Positions 1-6,313 of a stretch of 8,052 nt of DNA are shown here, piece after piece. The notes under the pieces are model-generated. The model had not been told where the DNA came from. It did no database searches and saw nothing but the letters and a program-made list of their open reading frames with translations. Every line of letters starts with the position of its first letter. Position 1 is the stretch's first letter. A program made the position numbers and the translations under genes. The stretch covers positions 1 to 8,052 of the forward strand of contig JAEDJV010000113.1 in assembly GCA_016296165.1 (NCBI GenBank), read 5' to 3'. The stretch is from Oscillospiraceae bacterium. Its GTDB lineage: Bacteria; Bacillota; Clostridia; Oscillospirales; Ruminococcaceae.

Positions 1-6
1 GCATCC

Positions 7-37
7 ATCATAAGCTATGACGCAGCGTAAGAGTCAA
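7..37 (-). promoter_or_regulatory. Possible weak promoter reading off the left edge
   Basis: On the minus strand TTGACT (32-37) is followed after 19 nt by TATGAT (7-12), each five of six to consensus, but the spacer is 2 nt too long. It would read leftwards out of the window. On the plus strand positions 1-30 are open and end in TAA at 28-30, so this could equally be the last nine codons of a plus-strand gene. Nothing else in 1-48 can be assigned. Confidence 0.15.
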
Positions 38-48
38 GTGTTTTTATG

Positions 49-91
49 AAAAAAAATAGATAAAGAAACCTGCTGAATAAACAGCAGGTTT
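49..91 (-). terminator. Rho-independent terminator of pgcA
   Basis: A perfect 10-bp stem (66-75 pairs with 82-91) with a 6-nt loop lies 18 nt past the pgcA stop codon. Read on the minus strand the stem is followed by a T-rich stretch ending in eight consecutive T (complement of 49-56). The plus-strand side lacks a comparable T run, so it should act mainly on leftward transcription and make pgcA the last gene of its transcript. Confidence 0.85.
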
Positions 92-109
92 GTAAGTTTT
101 ATATTGATA

Positions 110-1825
110 TCAGAATCCGAGAACTTTTCTAAAATCTACATCCATCTTCTCGTAAAGTGCTGTAGCTTCTTCCTGTGTTGAACCTGTTGTTGTGTAGTAA
201 ACCTTAATCTTTGGTTCGGTACCGGAAGGTCTGATGATAACAGTCGCATTATTTTCAAGAGTAAATGCAAGGACATCAGACTTAGGAAGAAGGATTTCTG
301 TTACTGATCCATCTTTCATATTCTTTGTTGTACTAGCCATGTAGTCAGAGAATTCAATGAGTGAAAGACCGCCAACTGAAGCAGGTGGATTTGTACGGAG
401 TGAAGTCATAATTTCCTTCATTCTTTCCATTCCTGTGATGCCTTCACATGTAAAACTCTTGAGCATGTGCTTGTAAACACCATATTTTTTATACATTCTT
501 TCTCTTGCTTCGATAAGTGTAATTCCGCATGTTCTGTAGTAAGCAGCCATTTCACAGATAAGCATCGAAGCCACAACTGCGTCCTTGTCCCTTACGTATG
601 AACCAGCAAGATAACCATAACTTTCTTCAAAACCAAAGATATATCTGTTTTCCTCACCCTTTTCTTCAAGGAAACCAATCTGTTCACCGATGAACTTGAA
701 ACCTGTAAGAACATCAATAAGCTGAACGTTGTAGTTTTCTGCGATTGCTGATGCAATCTTTGTTGTAACGATTGTTTTAACGGCTACCGGATTCTTTGGC
801 ATTGTTCCGAGTTTTGTTCTTTCTTCGCAGATGTATTCGAGGAGCATAGCACCAACTTCATTACCTGTGAAGAGAACATATTCGTCACCTGAAGGAACTG
901 CGATACCAACTCGGTCAGCATCAGGGTCAGTAGCAAGAAGAAGGTCAGGTTTTACTTCATATGAGAGCTTAAGACCAAGTTCAAGAGCTTCTCTGATTTC
1001 AGGGTTTGGATAAGGACAAGTTGTAAAGTGTCCGTCCGGATTTTCCTGTTCCGGAACAACAGTAATATCGTTGATACCAATTTTGTTAAGGATAGCTCTT
1101 ACCGGCTTGTTGCCTGTACCGTTAAGAGGCGTATATACAACCTTGAGACCGCTGTCCTTAACCAAATCAGTATGAATACCCTGAGCAATTACATTCTTAT
1201 AGTAGTCTTCAATAACTTCCTGACCGATATAGCTGATCATACCGTTCTTTAATCCGTCTTCAAATGAAATATGTTTAGGACCTTCGAACATGTCTACACT
1301 ACTGATTTTATTGATAACAGTATTTGCTACATCAAGTGTAATCTGACAACCGTCAGAACCATATACCTTGTATCCATTGTATTTTGCAGGATTGTGGCTG
1401 GCTGTTACAACTATACCAGCACTGCATCCAAGCGCACGAACTGCAAATGAAAGCATTGGTGTAGGCATAAGCTCGCTGTATATATGAACCTTGATACCAT
1501 TTGCAGCAAGAACGCCTGCAGCGGCTTTTGCAAATACATCAGACTTTATACGGCTGTCGTAAGCAATGGCAACACTTCCGTTTTTATATGATTCATTAAC
1601 ATAATCAGCAAGTCCCTGTGTTGCACGACGAATAGTATATATGTTGAGTCTGTATGTTCCGGCACCAATCTCACCTCTGAGACCACCTGTACCGAATTCG
1701 AGATCTCTGTAGAATCTGTCTTTTATGGCATCAGAGTTTCCCTTTACTGAAGCAAGTTCCTCAATGAGATCCTTATCTTCAGTGGCTTTCTGAGTCCATA
1801 GTGTGTATAACTGCATCTCATTCAT
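110..1825 (-). CDS. pgcA: Phosphoglucomutase / phosphomannomutase (alpha-D-phosphohexomutase)
   Basis: This cytoplasmic enzyme interconverts glucose 1-phosphate and glucose 6-phosphate, feeding UDP-glucose, glycogen and envelope glycan synthesis. Mannose phosphate or pentose phosphate activity cannot be excluded from sequence. All four hallmark loops of the alpha-D-phosphohexomutase family are visible: TASHNP at residues 141-146 with the phosphorylated Ser143, the metal-binding DPDADR at 300-305, the sugar-specificity GFEES at 398-402, and the phosphate-binding RPSGTEPK at 532-539. The N-terminal EFGTGGLRG (43-51) is also typical. At 571 residues it matches Bacillus subtilis PgcA (about 580). 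The start at 1825 is preferred because GAGGAG (minus strand, 1835-1840) lies 9 nt upstream; an in-frame Met4 is less well placed. It has its own promoter and terminator and so appears to be monocistronic. The gene is intact. It has no direct link to the acylation operon, although hexose phosphates feed the glycans such an operon would modify. Confidence 0.95.
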   Translation of the reverse strand: MNEMQLYTLWTQKATEDKDLIEELASVKGNSDAIKDRFYRDLEFGTGGLRGEIGAGTYRLNIYTIRRATQGLADYVNESYKNGSVAIAYDSRIKSDVFAKAAAGVLAANGIKVHIYSELMPTPMLSFAVRALGCSAGIVVTASHNPAKYNGYKVYGSDGCQITLDVANTVINKISSVDMFEGPKHISFEDGLKNGMISYIGQEVIEDYYKNVIAQGIHTDLVKDSGLKVVYTPLNGTGNKPVRAILNKIGINDITVVPEQENPDGHFTTCPYPNPEIREALELGLKLSYEVKPDLLLATDPDADRVGIAVPSGDEYVLFTGNEVGAMLLEYICEERTKLGTMPKNPVAVKTIVTTKIASAIAENYNVQLIDVLTGFKFIGEQIGFLEEKGEENRYIFGFEESYGYLAGSYVRDKDAVVASMLICEMAAYYRTCGITLIEARERMYKKYGVYKHMLKSFTCEGITGMERMKEIMTSLRTNPPASVGGLSLIEFSDYMASTTKNMKDGSVTEILLPKSDVLAFTLENNATVIIRPSGTEPKIKVYYTTTGSTQEEATALYEKMDVDFRKVLGF

Positions 1826-1874
1826 AATTAATTACTCCTCTGATAAATCTTTAATTTATATTTCTTTACAGATT

Positions 1875-1903
1875 ATTATAACATATTATTTTATAATTTT
1901 AAA
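1875..1903 (-). promoter_or_regulatory. pgcA promoter (extended -10)
   Basis: On the minus strand a perfect TATAAT (1875-1880) is preceded by TGT (1881-1883), an extended -10 element. TTTAAA (1898-1903, four of six to the -35 consensus) lies 17 nt upstream. The predicted transcript start near 1868 gives a leader of about 43 nt that contains the pgcA ribosome binding site. No riboswitch or operator is apparent. Confidence 0.65.
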
Positions 1904-1998
1904 GCTACTTTAATGATTTTTTTTGGATATGATATGTGCAAATTTTGACCTTAAAGGAATACAAATTTATGAATTTTAAACAATTATAAATAAATCGA

Positions 1999-2027
1999 TG
2001 GAGTATGAGTCCTGTATATGATATAAT
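1999..2027 (+). promoter_or_regulatory. Promoter of the HAD phosphatase gene (extended -10)
   Basis: TATAAT at 2022-2027 is preceded by TGA (2019-2021), giving an extended -10. The -35 position 17 nt upstream (TGGAGT, 1999-2004) matches only three of six, as is usual for promoters that rely on the extended -10. The predicted start near 2034 gives a 45-nt leader. A second, weaker candidate further upstream is TTGACC (1945-1950), 17 nt, TATGAA (1968-1973). Confidence 0.6.
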
Positions 2028-2078
2028 TAGTACATTAATCAAACATAATTTGAATTTTAACCTGAAAGGATGTATTAT

Positions 2079-2705
2079 ATGAAATTTGACGGAATAATAT
2101 TTGATCTTGACGGGACTCTTTGGGATTCATCGGAGGGAATTTGCGGAACATGGCAGAAAGTACTTGATGAATATCCGTTTATCAACGAAAAAATAACTCC
2201 TGCAAAGCTCAGGGCGTGTATGGGACTTCCTCTTGATGAAATCGGAAAAAAACTCTTCCCGAACCTGACAGATGAACTCAGACATGTACTAATGGATAAA
2301 TGCTGTGAGCTTGAAAACGTATATCTTACAGAGCATGGCGGAAAACTATATCCTGATCTTGAAAATATTCTTGAGAGACTTTCAAAAAAACACAAGCTGT
2401 TTATAGTAAGTAATTGTCAGAGCGGATATATAGAAAGTTTTCTGACTTCACACAAAACTGCAAAGTATTTTACCGATATAGAATGCATAGGAAATACAGG
2501 CCTTTCCAAAGGTGAAAATAATAAACTGATAATTAAAAGAAATTCAATAAAAAATGCAGTTTATGTAGGAGATACTCAGGGAGACGCCGATTCAGCAGAA
2601 TATGCAGGTATCCCGTTTATTTATGCATCATATGGATTTGGAAATGTAAAGGAATATGATTACATTCTTAATACTATAGGCGATATTGAAAAACTTGAAT
2701 TATAA
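2079..2705 (+). CDS. HAD-superfamily hydrolase (phosphoglycolate phosphatase-like, subfamily IA)
   Basis: This is a cytoplasmic small-molecule phosphatase of the haloacid dehalogenase superfamily. Numbered from the preferred start it has 208 residues. Motif I is DLDGT with nucleophile Asp9 and acid/base Asp11. Motif II is the Ser-Asn pair at 111-112 after a hydrophobic strand. The motif III lysine is probably Lys144. Motif IV is GDTQGD (164-169). The helical stretch at about 18-90 between motifs I and II is a C1-type cap, as in phosphoglycolate and beta-phosphoglucomutase-like enzymes. The substrate cannot be predicted. An ATG at 2070 would add three residues, but it overlaps the AAAGGA ribosome binding site (2065-2070), which sits 8 nt before the ATG at 2079, so 2079 is the start. 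The gene is transcribed alone, divergent from pgcA and convergent with the acylation operon. Confidence 0.88.
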   Translation: MKFDGIIFDLDGTLWDSSEGICGTWQKVLDEYPFINEKITPAKLRACMGLPLDEIGKKLFPNLTDELRHVLMDKCCELENVYLTEHGGKLYPDLENILERLSKKHKLFIVSNCQSGYIESFLTSHKTAKYFTDIECIGNTGLSKGENNKLIIKRNSIKNAVYVGDTQGDADSAEYAGIPFIYASYGFGNVKEYDYILNTIGDIEKLEL

Positions 2706-2713
2706 AAATTAAA

Positions 2714-2741
2714 GCTCATCACCTTACAAGCGGAGATGAGC
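2714..2741. terminator. Bidirectional terminator between convergent genes
   Basis: A perfect 7-bp stem (2714-2720 with 2735-2741) lies in the 43-bp gap between the stop codons of the HAD gene (ending 2705) and the ACP gene (ending 2749). A-rich flanks on the left and T-rich flanks on the right (about 2706-2713 and 2743-2750) extend the pairing imperfectly and supply U tracts in both directions. The leftward tract (TTTAATTTTT on the minus strand) is the better one. It should end both the HAD transcript and the four-gene operon transcript. Confidence 0.75.
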
Positions 2742-2748
2742 ATTTTAA

Positions 2749-2997
2749 TTATTTAAGTTTTGTTCTTTCTGCAATGATGTCCATCATTTCACCCACGTTT
2801 TTCATAGTTGATACTTCTTTCATTTTGAATTTCATTTTGAAAGTACTTTCAACTGCGCTGATAAGATTTATGTGTTCAAGGCTGTCCCAGTCTTCGATAT
2901 CATCAGCAACAGTATGAGGTGTAATGACAACATCATCAAGGTCAAAAACTTCCTTAAAAACTTCTGTGAGCATAACAAGTATTTTTTCTTTTTCCAT
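2749..2997 (-). CDS. Acyl carrier protein (operon-dedicated, DltC-like role proposed)
   Basis: This 82-residue protein has the length, acidic helical character and phosphopantetheine site of a carrier protein. Its Asp-Ser-Leu motif is at residues 38-40, and Ser39 (codon 2883-2881) is the expected attachment site after modification by a holo-ACP synthase. It is the last gene of the operon, starting 1 nt after the FkbH stop codon. FkbH proteins act on an ACP partner, so the likely role is to hold the acyl group made by FkbH and present it to the MBOAT on the cytoplasmic side of the membrane. The flank reads WDSLEHI rather than the LDSLD-type context usual in fatty-acid ACPs. It also lacks fab neighbours, so I favour a specialised carrier over the housekeeping AcpP. 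The cargo is not visible from sequence. Confidence 0.9.
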   Translation of the reverse strand: MEKEKILVMLTEVFKEVFDLDDVVITPHTVADDIEDWDSLEHINLISAVESTFKMKFKMKEVSTMKNVGEMMDIIAERTKLK

Positions 2998-2998
2998 T

Positions 2999-4792
2999 TT
3001 AATATCCTCCGTTGTTATATACTTTTATTGATTTATTTCTGTTTTCATATCTGGAAATATCAAGTACAAAAGAAGAATTTTCATTTTCATCTTCTGAAAT
3101 CCTGCTGAATCCAAAATCAGTGAACAGATTTTTTACCATATTGTTTTTGGCCGTTTTATAGTAGTAACCGATAATTTGTCTTATGCCTTTTTTTATGCAT
3201 ATTTCAACCAGTTTATCCAGCATGGCGTATTCCATTTCTCTTTTCAGGACACGACAGCTCATAAGCCAGAGATCTATGTGAAGTTCGGTTTCTTTTATTT
3301 CTCCGATAACAACGGATACTATTCCGTTATCTCCGAATTTGTCGCAAAGTCGTCCGTATATTTTTATGTACCTGTCATCTCTGAAAACTGATTCCATTTC
3401 ACTTTGTGTATAGCGGCGGGTTGTAAGGTTAAACTGATTGCTCTTGTTTGTAAGCTGTACTATTCTTGCGAGAGATACTTCATCAAATTTATCAATCATA
3501 GCGGTCATTTCCAGACTAAGAAGATATTCGCTGTAATCAGAGAATTTCTTTTCTGCACATGACCGTTTTAAGTTAGCCTGATACATTTCATTTCTTTTAA
3601 TATCATCAGTTGTGTATGAGGTCAGTTCGAAATATGCATTTCTGTCAATTACTTTTATGTAATCTTCAACGCTGGTTATCTCCGGGACGGCAATGCCTTC
3701 TATCTGCGCCGAAACAATACCTCGTTCAGCCGGATTATCATCTACAAATACAAAACTGTCCGGCAGTATGGAGATTTCTTGAGCTATTTCCTCTATATTC
3801 TGATCTTTGTTATTCCAGTTTGCCTTAATAACGACAAAATCTTCAGGGGAGAGAACAGAATCAGGATGTTTTAATCCGTCAATTGCATTTTCCATGTCAT
3901 TTTTTGAATTAACGGACAGAAGTACACCGAGTTGTTTATGATTTTTGATATATGACTGGAATTCAGTATAACCCTCAGCAATTCCTGTTTCATGACCGAT
4001 TTCTATCCCTTGCTGACCACTGTCTCCGACAACTCCTCCCCATAATGTATTGTCCAGGTCAAGAACAAACATTTTTTTGTTTTTTCCGTATATGGATTTG
4101 ATTATATTGGCAATATTAAATGCAAGTTCAGGAATTGCCTGAGTTGACAGAGCATATTTGTACATATACCATGCGCCTGTGTCAGACCATTTATCCAGCC
4201 CGTACATGGCGGAAATATAGTTTATATCATTTATATAAAAATTATCATTTTCACGTGCATACTTGTAGAATCTGTCGTTCAGACGGTTTATAAAATTGAT
4301 TTTTCCTCTGTAGTCACTTGCATCACTGTTTCCAAGAAATCTGTAAAACGGCATTTCGAAGTTATTCTGAATAACAGGGCAGCCAAATTTATTTTTGAGA
4401 GCAGTCCACACTTCTTCAAAATGTTTGTACTGGGCGTTCAGCATATCATCTGTTTCGCTTTCCGTCGCAGACATTTTTACAGAGAATTCTGTAATATTTC
4501 TGTTGGTAGTGTGAATGTAGATTATATCCGGTGAAAAATTGTCAAGTTCTTCATTGCCGAACACAGCATCCTCCCAGTACTGAGCATACTCTGACTGATA
4601 AAATTCAGGTTCGATTCCGTAATTCAATAGAAAAAGCTCAAGAATATTTACTATTTCATTTGTGGTAGAGCCACCCAGAACGGCAATTTTCTTTTTGATT
4701 CTGCTGCCTGATTCTGCGAGAAGTTCTTTTTTTATGGAACGTTTCTTTTTTAGAATGTATGAATTGTCAAAAGGATAGGTAAGTATTTTCAT
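2999..4792 (-). CDS. FkbH-type HAD-IIIC protein, putative glyceryl (acyl) transferase to ACP
   Basis: Characterised FkbH-like proteins take 1,3-bisphosphoglycerate, remove phosphate and place a glyceryl group on an ACP in polyketide and tetronate pathways. In this 597-residue protein, about 34-235 is an SGNH-hydrolase-like region (GGST at 40-43, HTTN at 94-97). About 240-360 is the HAD-IIIC domain: DLDNT at 245-249 with Asp245 and Asp247, Ser293 in a hydrophobic-strand context, Lys323 or Lys329, and FVDDNPAE at 349-356, the FkbH signature. About 430-580 is the GNAT-like C-terminal region starting with the family's NQFNLTTRR (452-460). There is no signal peptide or membrane segment, so it acts in the cytoplasm. 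AGGAG (minus strand, 4799-4803) 6 nt upstream fixes the start. It lies between the DHHW gene and its presumed partner ACP. Domain assignment is firm. Glyceryl as the transferred group is inferred from characterised relatives, and a different hydroxyacyl group is possible. Confidence 0.88.
   Translation of the reverse strand: MKILTYPFDNSYILKKKRSIKKELLAESGSRIKKKIAVLGGSTTNEIVNILELFLLNYGIEPEFYQSEYAQYWEDAVFGNEELDNFSPDIIYIHTTNRNITEFSVKMSATESETDDMLNAQYKHFEEVWTALKNKFGCPVIQNNFEMPFYRFLGNSDASDYRGKINFINRLNDRFYKYARENDNFYINDINYISAMYGLDKWSDTGAWYMYKYALSTQAIPELAFNIANIIKSIYGKNKKMFVLDLDNTLWGGVVGDSGQQGIEIGHETGIAEGYTEFQSYIKNHKQLGVLLSVNSKNDMENAIDGLKHPDSVLSPEDFVVIKANWNNKDQNIEEIAQEISILPDSFVFVDDNPAERGIVSAQIEGIAVPEITSVEDYIKVIDRNAYFELTSYTTDDIKRNEMYQANLKRSCAEKKFSDYSEYLLSLEMTAMIDKFDEVSLARIVQLTNKSNQFNLTTRRYTQSEMESVFRDDRYIKIYGRLCDKFGDNGIVSVVIGEIKETELHIDLWLMSCRVLKREMEYAMLDKLVEICIKKGIRQIIGYYYKTAKNNMVKNLFTDFGFSRISEDENENSSFVLDISRYENRNKSIKVYNNGGY
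3005..3010 (-). promoter_or_regulatory. ACP ribosome binding site inside the end of the FkbH gene
   Basis: GGAGGA on the minus strand lies 7 nt before the ACP start codon. It is also the Gly-Gly codon pair near the end of the FkbH reading frame. With a single base between stop and start, terminating ribosomes can re-initiate directly, so ACP and FkbH synthesis are probably translationally coupled. Confidence 0.75.
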
Positions 4793-4808
4793 TTTAAACT
4801 CCTAAAAT

Positions 4809-6299
4809 TTACTGGTTTAATAAAGTCTGAAGATTGTAGTAATTTGAACCTGTTGCAGAGAATGTATTCATCGCAAACAGCAGATCTGTAGCATTGTGTT
4901 CTTTCATAAAATTAATAATGTTCAGATCAAAATATCTCATATCAACAACAAAAATATTTTTGAATGAACCTGTAAGGAATGGTACAAGTGCATTTCCGTA
5001 GCTGTCTTTGATTATAAAGAGAGTACGGTCATTAGGTGCATCTGTTTCAACGTGAACAATTTTTTCATCGCCACCCATAAAGGTACAGTATAAAGAAGAA
5101 CCATATGCTTCAACAAGAAGAGCCCCCTCGTACTGATATTCAAATCCGGTGGAGTAGTACCTTGTAGTGTATTGATTTGAAGGCCTGTAGAATACAAAAT
5201 CTTCGGGGTTTTCGTTAAGTACGGAAGCTCCGGAGTATCCGTAAAGCGTTCCGACATATCCGGGAACTGTAACTTCCTCATACTTTGAAATATCTGCAAA
5301 CGGAACGCCGGCCTTTTCAGCGAATACCTGAGCTGCATAATATGCCCCGCGCGCCTGCCAGTGGTGATCTGTTCTGGAGTAGATGTGTTCACTTCTGTGT
5401 TCTCTGAGTGCCGGAATAGTGTTGACATCAGTAACACCAACAAGATGATTTTTTATATTTTCAAGGTTTTCTGCTTCATCTCCATGTGAGATATCCGAGC
5501 TGGCCGGCCAGTAAAATGACATTGCAGTAGGGCACACCATGGAAAAGACATTTACGGAATCCCCTAGACGAAGCTTGTATTCATTTACTATGGAGGCGTA
5601 TTCAACACCGCTTTCAAAACTGCCGTAGTATATCGGAATACCGCGGTTCTTATAAATCATAATATTATTGCTAAGCTCACCGGCATCTCCCGTATCGTCC
5701 TCCGGGATAGGCGCAGGAGGAGCAGTGGTCACAGCTGCAGTAGTTTCTGCTGGTGCTGTGACTGATTCTGAAACATCAGATATTTCAGCAGAGCTTACTT
5801 CTGTAATTGTTTCTGATTGAATTATATCTTCTTTAACAGTAGTCACAACTGCAGGATTCTGGGCGGAGTTTCCGGATTTGTGTTGTCCGGAGGAAGGCTG
5901 ATTACTGTTTACTGAATAAACTTTCATACCATCCAATTCAATTCCGGAATAATCTTTTATTGAGGCAGCAAGGTCTTTGAACTTTCTTCTCATAGGAACG
6001 GTATCATTGTAAAATTCAGCAATACCTGCAGTATATTCACCACTCAGAAGAGATTTTACTGAAAATTCAGGAAAAGCAGCAAGAGTTCTGTTCTCGGTTT
6101 CAGAAACAGTAGGTCTTTTTCCGAATGTCAGAAATGCAGAAGATGATACCAGAAGTACAGAGAATACTGCTATGTTGATTCTGGCAAATCTTTTCAGCAT
6201 TATATCACGACGTTCTTCGATAGTGATAACCGGTTTCGGTATTTCAACATCAATATTAATTTTTTCAATTTCGTTTGGAAAATCAAAATTCATTTTCAT
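4809..6299 (-). CDS. DHHW-family, AlgJ/AlgX/DltD-like membrane-anchored acyltransferase
   Basis: This 496-residue protein is predicted to have a cytoplasmic N-terminus of about 40 residues rich in charge, one membrane helix at about 41-59 and an extracytoplasmic remainder. Positively charged residues just before the helix support this orientation. The family signature DHHW is at 311-314 (codons 5369-5358). A second conserved block, DSYGN at 432-436, places a candidate nucleophile at Ser433. The ENRTLAAFPEF stretch (69-79) is typical of DHHW proteins. In alginate O-acetylation and in Dlt, SGNH-like partners of an MBOAT transfer the acyl group to the polymer, and I infer the same job here. Residues about 131-208 form a Ser/Thr/Ala/Pro-rich low-complexity linker that interrupts the domain. 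The start at 6299 is chosen because AGGTGA (minus strand, 6306-6311) is 6 nt upstream; Met3 would be 12 nt away. It follows the MBOAT gene by 14 nt. Confidence 0.85.
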   Translation of the reverse strand: MKMNFDFPNEIEKINIDVEIPKPVITIEERRDIMLKRFARINIAVFSVLLVSSSAFLTFGKRPTVSETENRTLAAFPEFSVKSLLSGEYTAGIAEFYNDTVPMRRKFKDLAASIKDYSGIELDGMKVYSVNSNQPSSGQHKSGNSAQNPAVVTTVKEDIIQSETITEVSSAEISDVSESVTAPAETTAAVTTAPPAPIPEDDTGDAGELSNNIMIYKNRGIPIYYGSFESGVEYASIVNEYKLRLGDSVNVFSMVCPTAMSFYWPASSDISHGDEAENLENIKNHLVGVTDVNTIPALREHRSEHIYSRTDHHWQARGAYYAAQVFAEKAGVPFADISKYEEVTVPGYVGTLYGYSGASVLNENPEDFVFYRPSNQYTTRYYSTGFEYQYEGALLVEAYGSSLYCTFMGGDEKIVHVETDAPNDRTLFIIKDSYGNALVPFLTGSFKNIFVVDMRYFDLNIINFMKEHNATDLLFAMNTFSATGSNYYNLQTLLNQ

Positions 6300-6313
6300 T
6301 ATTTATCACCTGA

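Noticed and set aside
1969..1989. Six-codon open frame after a weak AAAGGA site upstream of the HAD gene, considered as a leader peptide
   Set aside because: It lies upstream of the better extended -10 promoter (2022-2027), so it would not be in the main transcript, and there is no attenuator-like hairpin after it.
2749..2997. ACP as the housekeeping fatty-acid carrier AcpP
   Set aside because: There are no fab or plsX genes nearby, and it is coupled to FkbH in an acylation operon. Not excluded, but the dedicated role is favoured.
2999..4792. FkbH as part of a polyketide or tetronate biosynthetic cluster
   Set aside because: No ketosynthase, acyltransferase or thioesterase genes occur in the window. 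The neighbours are membrane acylation proteins, and the operon is bounded by a promoter and a terminator.
5012..5443. 143-codon open frame on the minus strand inside the DHHW gene
   Set aside because: It is an alternate frame of a gene with clear motifs in the main frame, and its translation shows no recognisable domain.
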